Shown one piece after another: positions 1 through 13,800 of a stretch of DNA of 64,000 bases. The number at the start of each line of letters is the position of its first letter. Positions within the stretch are counted from its first letter, which is position 1. Origin of the DNA: Chondrosia reniformis (Eukaryota > Porifera > Demospongiae > Chondrillida > Chondrillidae). The stretch covers positions 4,433,401 through 4,497,400 of the forward strand of contig OX359198.1 in assembly GCA_947172415.1 (NCBI GenBank), read 5' to 3'. Made by a program: the position numbers and the translations under genes. The notes beneath the pieces are model-generated. The model had not been told where the DNA came from and searched no databases. It saw only the letters and a program-made list of their open reading frames with translations.

Positions 1-841
1 GGTATGTATTGATGTAAATTGGGAGTAGCATGGTAGGTTTAGCTTCATATGTGTGAGTTCTAAAGTGATGTGTTAAAAAAACAAATGTTATTGGGTTCAA
101 GTTGTTGTTTTGTGTTTGTGGTATATATGTTCCATAATTAGGGTCAACTAGAATCCTACTAATGTGAAAGTTTATGGTGCAATGTAGTCATGTAGTCACA
201 GCCAACTTACAAAAACCAATTACTCCTAAAATGCTCTGTTTAGTAGTTAAAACAGTGGCTGTAGTAGGGATCCCCATAATTAGGATGTTCCAAGCAAAGT
301 GGTTAACCACAATGAGCCAATTTCCAAATTCATTTTTTTCTTTTTTTCAAATGAACTAACACTAACATGCGAACTTACACCGAGTTTTAAATCGTCATTA
401 ATTTTTCCGAACTAGGGAATAGACTACCCTAAGTTTGAAAGTGCTCTACACAAAGCAAAAAAGCCAAAAATGTCGTCTTAGCTGCCGCCATTTTATAAGA
501 AATTTTGGAGTAATGCGTTGAGCACACCATGGATAGCTGAAATGGGGATAGAAATAACTTTGCAGTTGAAGAGAAAAGAGCCGACAACCATTTTTAATTG
601 TTTTATAAAGTAAACATTGATTATATGTACATTTCAAGGCAACTGGTATATATTAGTATTATTATTGTGTTTTCAGTATATGTTTTACATTTGCTAGGCT
701 TGGAGAGCAAAAGCTACTGGGAATGGAGACTTGTCCAAGAAGTACCTAACCTGGGGAAAGAGGTTGTCTGGAATACCTTTCATTGTAGTATTTCTGGCAT
801 TTTTGGTTACTATGATAGCTGTTGGAGCCATTTCAACATGA
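1..841 (+). CDS. 3' end of a small two-transmembrane protein gene (paralogue 1, possibly dispanin-like)
   Basis: Only the end of the gene is inside the window. Position 1 is the last base of an exon, followed by a GTATGT donor at 2. The terminal exon is 698-841, after a TTGCTAG acceptor. It encodes about 47 residues: a basic loop rich in Lys and Arg, the shared motif LTWGKRLSGIP, one hydrophobic helix and a stop at 839-841. It aligns residue by residue with the last exon of the complete gene at 2148-6050, including splice phase, so the two are tandem duplicates. The loop-helix layout recalls the second helix of CD225/dispanin proteins, but that family call is inference. The intron (2-697) contains repeat sequence. 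Confidence 0.7.
290..500. repeat. Fragment of interspersed repeat family A
   Basis: This stretch includes GAACTAGGGAATAGAC and GTGCTCTAC. It is shared with copies near 3.5, 23.7, 34.5, 38.9 and 49.2 kb. It lies in the intron of the first two-TM gene and has no coding potential. Confidence 0.7.
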
Positions 842-2147
842 TGCATTGTTTCATCAAACATTTTGCATGATAGCATACTTTTGAAAGAAGATGTTGCATG
901 TTTCTATTTTACGTTATGTCTGTGTGTTTACTTTAACCCAATTACTGTTTGGTTCTTTTTGGTCACCCACACTTGGGCTAACATTAATTTCATTTTTACA
1001 TTAATGATGTCTAACCGTACTCTCTGATAGACATACAGTGCAAGTTACAGTATATCATAGTGATCTAATATAAATACATAATTAATAATTCACAGGCTTT
1101 TAGGATGGTCATGTGACCCAACTGAATTGAATGTGCTCTACATGAAGCATGTTAATTGAGAATAGCAAAAATTGTGGTGTCTTCTTGGCCACCATTTCAA
1201 TTAAGGAATCACTGTTTTTGGCTTTTGATTGAGACATTATTTCAATTTTCAAAGCCAATTAAAGTAACAAGAAAAAGGGGGAATACAAATAAATTCCAAT
1301 TAACCATACATACACTTCTCTGTTTGGGTGCAGCATTCCTACTTCATCTAGGTGTGCCCAAACACAGAAGTGTATTAGTCTAAATTGAAGATGATGCATC
1401 GTAATCGTCTGAAATTGGTTCCATGTCTAGATCAGAGTGGATAGGTCTAACATAAGTTCATGATGATCCAGAAATGTTTGTGTGGAGGAGGTGGCTTTCG
1501 GTTCCTGAAAGGTGTTCCGAATAGCCACAAATTAGAGGTTCTACCTCCTCTAGTCCAAACAGAGTTCCAACGTTTTAATCATTTGTTATTTAGTGAGAAA
1601 AAAAACGGTGTTAATCGAATTAGCGGCATGTATTATCAGTGTTGTAATCACAAAAGTATTCATCGTGATAACCATGTGTCTAGTGACAACCATGTGTCTA
1701 GTGACAACCATGTGTAGTTAGTAGATCCTTCCCGTTATCGTAAACTGGTACGTATACCTGGTGCTCTTCGTATTTACGGACCGGAAGTATATGCTTAGCT
1801 ACGTATATAGTGTAATAAAACAGAAACCAGTCATCGTGCCTTTAAAAGTCGGCGTAAACTGTATCATACTATAGATCTAAGCATACATTTTAATTAATAC
1901 TGCCATGGGATACGGACCTCCCGGCTCTCTTTATGGGCGTGGCCACTTTTATTCCGACTTCCTATCCATACAACGGAAACAATTAGGCCTAATGAAAACT
2001 TTCCCAAAAGTATTACTCGGATCAATGAACCCAAGTACTTACTCTATGCTGTTAAGTAAGGTATAGCCAATTTATGGTAAACTTTCTATCAGAAGATCAA
2101 ACTTTTCACTTTGGCGAAGGACAAGATTATTAATCAACCAGTTTGAG
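842..2147. other. Intergenic region between the tandem two-TM genes
   Basis: No gene is seen. It holds a short family B fragment (about 1030-1100, with the ACAGTGCAAGTTACA terminus), a family A fragment (about 1120-1380, ending in a small hairpin around the words CACTTCT and AGAAGTG), and a short tandem repeat of TGTCTAGTGACAACCA at 1676-1716. The promoter of the next gene should lie near its right end, but no TATA box is obvious. Confidence 0.6.
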
Positions 2148-5100
2148 ATGGAAACTCACCAGCAGCCGCCGTCTTATTCTGTGGATATTGGTAAGTTGTT
2201 CACTCAAACTCGGTTATTCGTCTGTTCCCGATACTTTAGGATGTCACGGGATTACATACTGCCTAACCAGTCTCACCAGGGTTACGTATAGTTTTATTCT
2301 TTGTAATTCCTGTATCACTTATAGGATCGCTTGTAATTACGGTCTTTCCTATGTGGTGGTGATGGTAAGTTTTCCGGAATCTACCTCCCTACGATCAGAA
2401 ACAGATGTCTAATTCTTTGTTCTATTACAGAGTTTATAGGTAATGCATTGGTTGTGTGAGTGCTTAATCAGTAATCGAGCTTGATTCTAACTATCTAGTA
2501 ATAGAATTACATTACTTGCGCGTCGAACAATATTGTGCTTCTTTCAGATTTAACACATTTGGAAAAGCCTCCTCCCTATGACTTTGGTACTAATGAGGAT
2601 TCTGGGAGTATTGATAGTAGTGATTCATCTCCACAAGAAGCTCCGCAAGTTGTAACTCTACCTTTCTCTCCATTTGGCTGGGTGTGGATACCCGCAAGAG
2701 TAAGAAGAGATCACTCAGATGGAGAGGTATGCTTGACGTATTGTAGCCAGTGTGCATAAGGTGTTGTCAGAGAGGAGCAGTATAGTGTGGCATGACTGTG
2801 TAGTAAGAGTATATGTGTGTAGCCAACCTGAAATAAAGTTTAAGTCTCGAGAATGACACACCACAGTATAAGTTACCTACGTACACTGAAGAGTGATAAT
2901 GGTTATGCATCTAATTTTTGGTTCTTATACTTTGGTATTCATAAGATGCTTTGATCCTTAGGTGACAATAAAATGTGTTAGATACCCCTTATTAGTTAAT
3001 ATTTGCAATTTGACCTCCAATAAGTAAAATGACCCCATTCATTGTGCAAGTCACTATGAATTATATGGTGTGTACACACCACAATATAAGTCACAAGTTG
3101 TGTTGATTCAACTTTAGAAGCCTAGATTTCTTTAACAGTGAATATAAATATTTAGTCATCTGGATTTACCACAATACTTGTCTCCAAGGAGCACAATGAG
3201 CTGATGAGGCAGTAAAGTATACTTAATGGGAACCTACCATTTCCTTTGATGCCTAAAAGATGGTTGGACCATAGACATCTGTTTTGTCCTTATAAGGATT
3301 CATCAAATTGAGGGTAGATTCAGGTTTCCATTAGGTGCTAGATTTTGATTAGATTTGGTGCTAACCATTAGCTGGTTGTGATGATCAGGAAACATGAGTA
3401 AGAGTCAAGAGATGAGTAATTTAGGTTTGGCTGTGGATCTTAATGTCCTCTACATATATTGTTTTACTTATCAGAGAGTACTACCGTATCTCTAAGTAGG
3501 AATGGCCGAAATAAAATGGCTGCCCTATCCAATGTATTAGCAATTAGTAATTAGTAATTATATTTGGCTGTTTTTATCTAGTTTTAACCAACCATTCAAC
3601 CATTTAAAGTCCTTTGTTCCAAACGATGGGTCAAATTGGTTCACTTTAGTCTTTATTAAATCTCCAGATAATCTAGTTTATCTAGCTTTCCTCTTAGCCA
3701 CCATTTTTCATTTAAAGTCATTTCATTAGCTTATTGCATGCAAACTATATAAAGTGCACAATTAAATATTAGGGTAAATCTGTATGGAAAGAAACACATT
3801 TCCATGCATTTAGCTTTTTATAGCTGGAGAGATTGTTATGACCAGGGTTTATTATACTGAGGTGCAACTACATTTAAGGTAAGAACCTTGTTTTAATAAC
3901 TATTACAAAAAGTATTTGCTACACATGTGATATTCTAATTTCCGCTTTTACTTTCTGTGTACTCGAACCTGAAGAGCTTGTATGTGCATCTAATTGCTTA
4001 AATATAAGCATAGATTAGGTATATTGTGTGATATTGTTCCCATTAATTTTTGTATTGTATAGAATGAAGAATCACTGGTGTTCTTGATTGTTATGACTGC
4101 TGTTTTGTTCCCTTGTGGTGGATTTCTGACATTGCTTTTCCTACTAAAGGTATGTATTCATGTATATTAATTTTATAGTCTGCATTGTATTAACTTGTTA
4201 TATATGGCTACCAGTGACCCCTATAAGATTGGTTCTAAGGTACGTATTCATGTATATGTTGGTACTTGTTCTGGCTCTGGTAAATTAGCTAGATTTGCTG
4301 ACAGAAATCATGAAACCTGGGTTTAGTACTTTTTTAGAGATTGACCTTCCTTTTCCTACTAGAGGAAACAGGACAAGTTTGAATGAACCTAACAGTAATG
4401 ATACGTGTTGGGACTGTAGTTATGTGTATGTTTATAATAAGGTGTACTCTCAATTCAATCATATGACTTAGTCCTAGTTTGGTGACATACAATTTTCACC
4501 TAATTGATTTACTGTTTGCATTGCTGAACTGGCTCACTAAATTTCAACATTGAAATCATGATTAGACTATTGACAACAGTTAGGTAATATTGGGTGATGT
4601 AGAATTGACATTACATAAACGCATAATACGTATATTGAACTATGAATAGTCTAACTGAAGTTATATATGTGCAATGAACTTAAGGGTCTCTCTGTACAAC
4701 AGTGTAGACAGGACAAGTGATGGCTCACCTCACAGTATGTAGTGTTTTCTAGTTACCATACATACATTCAAACACTAGTAGTACCTTTCTGAGACAAGGT
4801 AAGCTGTGGGCACCTTCTGTTCTGTCCATGGTAATAAAAAGTAGTGAATATAACAACACCTTTTTGTATCAGACTTCATGAATTTTGAAGTTAATATTTA
4901 GGCATTTGTCTAATGCTTTTGAAGAATGTTGTGTGATAAAGCCCATAATGTTCAGAAATGTGCTTATTCTGCTCACACTTTAGACTTGTTATAATTTGCC
5001 TGCAGCAGGTTAAACAGACCTTGTATCTTGCTTCACCTCCTCCATGAGAGCCCACACTAACACTTTTTAACTGTTAACTAACACTTATTGGTGTCTTTGA

Positions 5101-6050
5101 TGACTAATACTTTTACCACTATATTTGTTTTGTGTACTAGAAATGTTTACAGGAATGTTAGTAATGCTACAGTACACATGCAATGTAGTAAATAATTCCA
5201 ATAGAACTGTCCATTGCATGTATTCTAACACTATATGCCTGAATCTTACCCAGGCTGATTGTCACTGCAATTATGCCATGCATACCCAGTAATGTGTAGT
5301 GATAAAAATTCAGACTTTGATTAGTTCCAATGTAACCTATGTATGGTAATGTTCGGGAGATGAAATATTCACAAATGTCATGCACATTTATTTCACCAGC
5401 ATTTCCCCATCTCTATATACGTATTATGCACATTCACCAATTCGTGAATATTAAAACGTCTTCAGCAACCGCCAAAAATTTCTTTTCGTAAACATTGACC
5501 CACTTATGGTACTCAGCACATCTACTCCTCTATGGCTTCTAGATGTTCAATGTCATACAAAACAAAACTATAACTGAGGGCCTATTGATGCTTTGTAAAA
5601 GTTGTATACTTAACAGTACTACTGTCCATGCTATTTGTTTATCATGGTGTTTCATTTTTGTGGAAAGAAAATGAAAAATATGAATAGCCCCTACAAGTTG
5701 GTCATTAGTTTCAGTTGATTAATGCAGCCTTATTACTTTGGGATGGCACCCTTGGTAACATGTAACTGATTAGAGGTGAACCATTGACTGCTTGACTTTA
5801 ATAACACAGTTAGAAGAAGTCTTTATTCTGTGATTAATACGTATGTATATATGTATATGGTTGTGTTAACAGTTTTAATTGTGTTAACATTTGCTAGGCT
5901 TGGAGAGCTAAAGCTACCGGAAAGAAAGGCTTGGCCAAGAAGTTTCTAACCTGGGGAAAGAGATTGTCTGGAATACCTTTGATTGTATTATTTTTGGCAC
6001 TTATTATCACAATTATAGCTGTTGGAGCAACGTCAACAAAGTTACCATGA
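2148..6050 (+). CDS. Small two-transmembrane protein with PY motifs (paralogue 2, possible CD225/dispanin relative)
   Basis: There are four exons: 2148-2190, 2548-2726, 4063-4149 and 5898-6050. All have GT-AG borders and agreeing phases, giving 153 residues. The N-terminus carries PPSY (residues 7-10) and PPPY (about 22-25), which are WW-domain or Nedd4-type ligands, then an acidic Ser-rich stretch. Exon 3 is a hydrophobic helix with FPCGG. Exon 4 holds a basic loop, a second helix (IPLIVLFLALIITIIAVG) and a short tail. A PY-rich cytosolic N-terminus, Cys in helix 1 and a basic loop before helix 2 match the plan of CD225/dispanin (IFITM/SYNDIG-like) proteins, but sequence identity looks low. 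It could equally be an unrelated Nedd4 adaptor. The model is supported by the paralogous last exon at 698-841. Confidence 0.75.
3170..3730. repeat. Interspersed repeats C and A inside intron 2
   Basis: About 3170-3420 resembles family C, with GAGCACAATGAGCTGATG and a following AAAGATGGT..ACCATAGAC word. About 3470-3730 is family A, with CTCTAAGTAGGAATGGCCG and a following AAAATGGC. Both are intronic and non-coding. Confidence 0.6.
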
Positions 6051-6460
6051 TTTGCTTCTACAAAGGAAATATAGCAATTCAAAAATTGCTATTGAAAGGA
6101 AACCAGCACAGTTTTGTATTTCATAAAGCACTAGCACAATGGCCTTTTCAACACAGTACTGTAATTTTGCACATGCCCTTGCACCGCTACTGCATGTCTT
6201 AAACTTTTAACCTGAAATTTCTCCATTGAACTTTGCCTCTATTTTACACATTATCATGAGAATTACATTTATTTGTACATATGTTGCACTATATATACAT
6301 ATGAGATAATACCTTTATAATAATCATATATGAATGCAGAAGGCAATATAATATACGTAGTCTTCCTTTTATTTTTCCCAAGTATGCATGCATACCATCT
6401 CAATTTTTATTAATTTAAAACTGTCTGTTTATTTCCACTCTTTGCTTGAGTCTATAGCCA
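6051..6460. other. 3' flank of the two-TM gene, no gene seen
   Basis: AT-rich sequence between the stop codon of the two-TM gene and the gypsy relic. It includes possible polyadenylation-like AT runs but nothing distinctive. Confidence 0.5.
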
Positions 6461-9400
6461 GAGCCAATTATTCCAAAAACTCGACTGGTGTGGGGGTAAT
6501 TAAATGATAAGGTGTATTGGTTGCTATCATGATGAGTGGAGTCAATGGCATGGCAGTCTGTATGCACTGGTATATAACCAGCAGAAGATTTCTTGAGACT
6601 GGTACTACCTCGTACAACCTCAGCATAAGTGGGAAGGACACTGAAAGAGGGAGTTTATGCTTATGCAGGAGGTGCTTGAGGGGGCTTAGAACCATGAATA
6701 GCCAATTTGGGATATCCAAATGCTGGTTTCAAATGATCACTGTGTACCACAGTTGGATGCGTAGTCCCAAGAAGCTGGAGCTGGATATCGTAATTAATGG
6801 AGCTACAACGGTATAGGGACCATATGCCATTGGGCAGCCAGTTTCCTGCTGCGACCTTCTTTCACTGCTGGGGTGTATATACAGCCACACTCGACATCCC
6901 ACACTGAATGTCCCCCCCATGTTCCTAGCTTCTTGTCAACTGCCAACTTGCGTCGCTGATGGGCTTGCTTTAGGTGACTACAAGCTAGCTGTGGCATAGG
7001 CCTTGTTGAAGTACTGATTTGTCTCTTCCACAAACTGTGGAAGTTTCACAACCTCACCCTCCTCCACTGGTGCTGATGGATGTTGCCCCAACATGACGTC
7101 TGCTGGCAACACTGGGGAATGATCAAATGTCGGATGGTAAGGGGTGAATTATGTGTGTGGATTCATGAATTGCTGTGCGATATGCAAATAAGACTTTGGG
7201 AAGATAAGTGTCCCAGTCTCGCTGATTGGTTTGTACCACCACCTTTGCCAGCATGGCTTCCAACATGCGGTTTAACCTTGAGCTCTCAACCTGGCCATTA
7301 CCCCAGGAGGTAGTGTGTTCCAAGCCAAGCAATAGGCAGAGATGGTGGATTACCGAATTTGTCAAGTTTATACCTTGGTCGCTGTGAATGGCCACTGGCA
7401 CTCCATAGCGACAAACCAACTCATCCATGCACTGCTTAAAGGTTTGCAGAAGCCTGGTGGTATAGGATCTCCCCTTTTAGGACTAGCTTGTCATGCATGC
7501 CCTGGAATTGTTGTGGGAGTGCTGTGCCCTGCTGAAGTGCAATCTTGACTTCTTGCAAGATTTTGTCATTGGACTGTGCCTTGGGAAGCACGCATAAACT
7601 CCGGGCTCTGAGTCCTGTACAAGTGCAATGATCTCAAGGTCCCCTTCAGTTGTAGCCAGTTCCTCATCAGTCTCTGAGGGTAATGTCTCACTTTCTGCTG
7701 GTGGTGGTCGTCTGAAAAGACCATCAGCATTCCTGTTGCTTCCTCCTGGCTTGTATTTGATCGTGAACTGAAGCTGTTGTAACAGTAGCGGCCATCGACT
7801 GATTCGTCCCCCATAGTCCTTCACCAACTTCAAGAATACCAAGGGATTGTGATCTGTATACAAGTTAAAGTGGAAACCATACAAGTAAAAGGTAGAATTC
7901 TAGGATGTCACACACACACACACCTATATACCGCTGCTAATGATTCCCTCTCAATAGTGGAATAGTTCTGATCTGCTGAGCCTTTACCAATTACCTACTC
8001 CAGTGTGCAATAACACGTTCCCTACCATTTTGAACCTGGCTAAAGGACTCCACTAATTGCATGATCAGATGCATCCGTGTGGACCACTAAGGGAATATCA
8101 AATTGTGGGTAGGCAAAAATGGGTGGGTTAATCACTAATTGTTTGTGCTGCTCAAAGGATTATAGACACTGTGAGGTCCAACTGAAAGCTCATGTATTCT
8201 CTCTGGTCAGTTTGTACAAGGGCTGTGCAATGGATGCAAAATCCTGTACAAAGCGGTGGTAATAGTTAGCTAGACTCAGGAATCCCCACAGCTCCTTCAC
8301 TTTCTAGTTTGAGGATAGAATGTCTAACTTTGACAATCCACTGCAACACCATCTTCAGAAATGAGATGACCCAATTAACTGCACTTACTGCTGAGCAAAT
8401 TGATAGGTTTCAATTTGAGCCCAGCCTCACCTAGCTTACCAAGCACGTTCTCCAGGTGCTTCAAGTGATCTTCAAATGAACTGTCATAAAGACAATTATG
8501 TCGTCTAGGTAGATCAAACATTGAACTGCATGGGGAAAGACCTGCTGACACACACTCCATTGGATGTTGAAAGGTTGCAGGGGCGTTAGTGATGCCAAAT
8601 GGCATGACATTTGAACTCATAGTAACCTCCAGTCATCTCTCGATGACTCACCACGAGGAATGTCTGTTGTTTAATGGACAGTCTCTCTGGAAGTTTCCTT
8701 CTTGGCCACATATAGGAAGCACAGGTTGTAGCATCGTGCCTTCATGTGGTCCCCTGTGTGTGGCTTCCTGAGCCCTTTCAGTTTGGGTGCTGTTGGAACT
8801 TGCTTCTGATGGTCTGTCTTTGTCTGCCTTTAGTTGTCCTTATAACTTACCCAACTGAAGAGAGCCATCCTTTCCATGGTCTGACAGAGCTACTCCAGAT
8901 GTTTGTCCTCGGCTGTACACTGAACTGCATGCACCTCCATCATTTTTTGACCAAACTGTAGTGCATACTCCACCTCCATGGCACTTTTACCGCCTTGGGG
9001 CCATGGTCATTGGGTGCTCCTTGAGTAGTAACTGCTGGCTGATAAGAGCTCGCAGACCTGTCAAAAATCGCTGAACTAAGACCATTGATTTTGCATTTTC
9101 ACTAGGGATGCTCTTATAAATAGCTACTTAAGATTCCTTGCATAGTCGCTCACCCTTCTCTGAGGGTTTTTGTTTCCGGCCATTGAAGCGCCTGAACAGG
9201 TAGATGCCAGTGGGTCTGTTTATAGCCCAGCTCTTGCTGACAGGGCTCCTTTAAGTGTCTTGATGTTGACTTTCTCCTCCTCTTCCAGGTCAATGAAGAT
9301 ACCTATGAGTTTCCCACCCAAAGTGGCCGGGACAATGGGGAGTTGCTTGGCCTCATCCCAGTTTTTAGCAGTGGCAACCAGGTTTAAATGTATCCATGAC

Positions 9401-9475
9401 CTCTCAAAGTCTTCTGCATGTGCTGATCTCGAGTAAAGACAGCTCCAGCTGCGTTTGCTGCTGCTGAGTCATTCC
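6460..9475 (-). mobile_element. Decayed Ty3/gypsy retrotransposon (gag-pol relic)
   Basis: Read on the minus strand, pieces appear in canonical gag-pol order. A Gag-like stretch lies at about 9470-9150 (with KNWDEAKQLP). Reverse transcriptase is at 8620-8375, with FGITNAPATFQ. The RNase H region is at 7884-7600, with YTDHNPL and a typical ISRWPLLLQQ segment. Integrase core pieces are at 7428-7123 (HSDQG, then AYRTAIHEST), and a post-integrase domain at about 7030-6730 has VGCRVWLYI and GPYTVVA. The pieces sit in different frames with stops and deletions, and the YxDD region of the polymerase is not intact, so the copy is dead. I found no LTR pair and no envelope gene. Confidence 0.85.
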
Positions 9476-10853
9476 AATTAATCCCACTTATGATAATGAT
9501 GAGGAAATTACCAGGACAAACGACTGAATGACCAAGTTCCTCAAGCAACAATTAAAATAAACATGCACCTTGCAAAAAATGGCCACGTGTACAGGAAATT
9601 GACTCAAACCTGCCTCTTTTAGGCATAACAGTAATTATACTACACAGTTAGCTCATGCAATACTTGCTACAGTACTACCATTCAAATTTTATTTATTTGC
9701 TTTTAGGTTATTGTGATCAGCCAATGTCAAGGATCGAAATCCAAAAATCTTTCGATAAAAACAAGCTTAAGCTTAGGCTTCTTCTTTAATTCTATGGTCC
9801 ACCTTTCCTTCTCTTGAAAACTCAATTTTTCACTAGATTGTTAGTATGCTATGGTTAGAGGGGTGGTTAGTGCACAGATTGCATAGGATGCTATGGTCAG
9901 TGGGGTGGCGAGTGCACAGATTAAACTTCTCAATTAGATTGACCATTATAACACTAAACTTATTTATTTCACTTAATGCATGTTGGTTACCTAAGAAATA
10001 GTCTACAACTGAGCAACCCTTATCAGATATGCATGCATTATACAGGTGTCCGGAGAATCTCCATTTAACTATATAATCAAAAAAATCAATCAATGGCATA
10101 ATTTTGCTATTATTGTTATATCTGTTCACCACAAAATGTACCACTATGTATACATGACTATATATAGCTACAAACTGGCCTAAAGACATTTACATGATGA
10201 CACCTATATATATATTATACAATTTTAGCCAAGTACTTGCGGATGAACTCATGTGACATGCATTTTAATGGTAATGTAATTTTAATAAGCACTGTATATA
10301 CATTTTTCCACCTACTAGATTGTACTTCCTATATCTGTAGCATTAATTTCAAAAGAACCAGTCTCTTAACGTCTCAATTAACAACAACAGCAGATTTGTT
10401 GTATATACCTTGAGAGGAAGCCAAGACCTTGTGGTTTCTTATACACACATGCATAGATGCATACTTGCATGGCTACTGGGGGTTATACATAGCTAGACCA
10501 TTTTGTAACTTGCATAAAAGGCTAAACTCTTGTAATTAAAGCCTTCAAGGACATATACATATACTATATGTATATATCTACGTAAGTACAATTATGAGGC
10601 CTATTAATTCTCTATTTCACAGGGAGCATTAATATAGGCTATTAGATTTCCAGAAAATTGTACCTATATGTACCTAAGTCCTCCCTACTTGGAATGCTTC
10701 ACATTCTGAATAACCGCTAGTTTGAAAACAGGCAATAATGATGACTTCTTAAAATGAATTACTGGAAGTGAATAAATGCACAGTCTTATGAAATGTCAGA
10801 ATTCAGACTACTAAACATATGATTATTTAATTAGTTTTTTCACTGAAACATTC
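9476..10853. other. Intergenic AT-rich region with repeat F
   Basis: No gene is supported. At 9840-9940 there is a short imperfect direct repeat around AGGATGCTATGGT. At about 10560-10745 lies a roughly 170-bp segment that recurs in inverse orientation at about 28990-29150; the shared core includes CCTCCCTACTTGGAATGC. Confidence 0.6.
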
Positions 10854-13800
10854 TTAAACTCTGATTGGGAAGTTGTCCTGAGCCTCCAGCACTCCATCCT
10901 TTAAAGCCAGAATACTAAATTCACCCTTAGTACTTGGGGTACCTTTTGTGATATCATGTGGACTTTCACCTGCATGCATGTGGGTATCAGTGAATATATA
11001 TACAAAACTTCACTTTTTGTGTCATTTTGCAATCTGAGTTTAGAATTTAGCAAACAAATTTGTAGCTCTAGCTTACAGTTGAATAGTGGTCCTTCAGACT
11101 GGCTACATCGGTAAGTGACATTTGCATTGGCTGCAAATAAAATGGTTGATCCTTCACTCCATGGAAAGGCATTAACTATCAACTCTCCTACTCCAGAATC
11201 AAAAGTAGTTCTACTTTCTGCAGCAATACAAAAAAGCACATATGCATGTATACGCATAACAGGGTTGACACATTTTATCTATATATATATATATAAAAAG
11301 CCTATACAATAATTCAAAATTGCTTATATATGCACAAAAAATAATATTTTTATACACTTCTAAAAAGTTTTGAAATTAAAAAGAATGTTTTTAATTCCAT
11401 CAAGCAGAATAGAGATTATTAGACCTTTTACCCTTTTCAACTTTAAGTTAAGTATTATATATATGTATATATGTATACATATATACACTCTCTAATTAAA
11501 AAGATTAACCTTTATCTCTACAATATTATGAAGGAAAAACCTATTATCCCATGCAGGCCTCAGTATTCCCTATATGTAATGTTCAAAAGTATGGACTTGC
11601 ATGTACTTAGATTCATGCTGATGTGCTATACCATATGTCACAGCAAATGAGGCTGACTCTTCATGTTCTGCAGAATTATCAATTATTTTGATAGTGTACA
11701 GTCCCACACCAAGGGCATCCTTTCTGAATACTAGAGTTCCAGAACTATCTGCCACATCCTCTATAAAATGGTGGAGCGTATACATATAAACAAATATATA
11801 CAGTTTAAAAGGTATAGAAGGTATATATATAATTTGCATATGTATAAAAAGTAAAGCAATTATCTTATTGCTTAAAGCTTACCTCTTACTAAAACATTTT
11901 TGTCCCATAGAGAGTAGGAATAGCTACGTTGAGGGTCTGCTGTGAAGGTCACACTGACTACATCACTTCCACATTCAGATATTGCCACTATAAATGTGTA
12001 ATATTCAGGGAAAAGTTCATTTATTGTAATATATAATATTAAATAATAGTTCCTATTATTTAATAATCTGTACATACGTACCAACTTCCAGTGGTTGTTT
12101 AGGGGGCTTTTCTGGGCAAATGTCTGTACAAACACCAGTCTCTGTCAGCCATAGGTCATCCTTACAGTAGCATCCTGGTTCAAAGGTGTCAGAAATATGC
12201 CTAGTAAAATTATTCAAGAAGCAAACTCGAAGCTGTCCACAGCGCTTAAATACTTTATCTTCATCTCCATTGCAGCTTCCAGCTACAGAGAAGCAGTTCT
12301 CATTCTCATCTACATAACCCGAATCGCAATGACAGCCCGGAGTAAAGTCTTCCCTTTCCTCATTTTCTCCAGTTTTAGAATTGCAAAATTCCAACAATCC
12401 ACCACATGGCTTGTAAGTCTTGCCAGCAGGGCATTCAAGACTTCCTTCAATACAATCACCATTTGGAATTTGAATTCCAGATTTACAAAAGCAGCCATGT
12501 GTAAAATCAGTATTTTCAACAAGCGATCCTTCAGTACAAACAGTCCTACTTCCACCGCATGGCTTGTACTCATACTCAGGGGATGGACAAGTGGATGTAG
12601 GCTCCACACAAACATTGTCTTCTGTTTGAATACCAGTTTCACAAAAGCAGCCAGGTGTATTATCAGTTTTTTCAACTTGTTCGCCTTCTATACATATGCT
12701 TCGGTCTCCTCCACAAGGCTTGTAAACATGGAAGGTTGATGGACAGTCTAGAGTAGAACTAATGCAAGTAGCATTTGGAAATTGAATGCCAGATTTACAA
12801 AAGCAGCCAGCTTCAAAAGATGATTCAGTAGTCTCCACACCATTCTCACAAACCTTTTTACTTCCACCACAAGGCTTATACTCCTGAAATGCAGAGGGAC
12901 ATTCTTGAGTCTTATCAATGCAATTACCTTCCGCAGACTGAATGCCAGACAAACAGAAGCACCCAGCTGTGAAGGAGGTTTCAGTGGTTAAGTCTCCATT
13001 AAGACAGGTTTGTCTTTCCCCTCCACAAGGCTTGAATATTTCATCTGCAGCACAGGTTTGCTCATCAATACAAGATCCATCTTGACTTTCAAATCCTGAT
13101 TTACAAAAGCACCCAGACTCTTCATTTGTCGTAGTTTCCTCTCCGTTAAAACAAACCTTCTTTTCTCCTCCGCAAGGTTTGAATTCATATTTATCATTGG
13201 GACAAGTGGATACCACACATTTGCCATCTTCTCCTTCATAGCCAGACTTACAGAAGCAGCCAGGACTAGTTACACGTCTTACTGTAACCTCACCATCAAT
13301 GCAATTTTTAATCTCACGCCCACAGGGATTAAACTCCTTCTCTGAAGGACATTCCTGAGTAGAAACATCTAAGCAGTTGCCATTTTCATCTTCATAGCCT
13401 GATTTACAGTAACACCCAGGTCCAGGCTCACCGACTGGTCCATCACATGTCATTGTTTGGCCACACTCAAGAAACTCTCGATCAGTTACTGTTACTTGTT
13501 TTCCATTTTTAAATACCTTGTCACATATGTTAGGTTTTTTTGCAATTAGTGTCTCCACTACATGGAATCCAAAAACAGAGAATCTGTATATATACGCATA
13601 TACAGTATATAACCACATTGTATACTATATAGGAGTGAATGGTATATGTATACAGTTTAATTTGTGGGCAATATTTGAAATTACCTATATACAATATCAT
13701 TGATTGTACTTTGATATTTTTTGTGATGTACGTATGTTAGCTGGAAATAATGATACATATAATTTTCCTCGGTATGTAATAGGGAGTTAATTGCATTATT

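Noticed and set aside
9833-10189. 118-residue minus-strand open frame
   Set aside because: Overlaps a short direct repeat, and the predicted peptide shows no domain.
12197-12739. 180-residue plus-strand open frame
   Set aside because: It lies fully antisense to the cysteine-repeat exon. The strand with the repeated cysteine pattern and splice sites is the real one.
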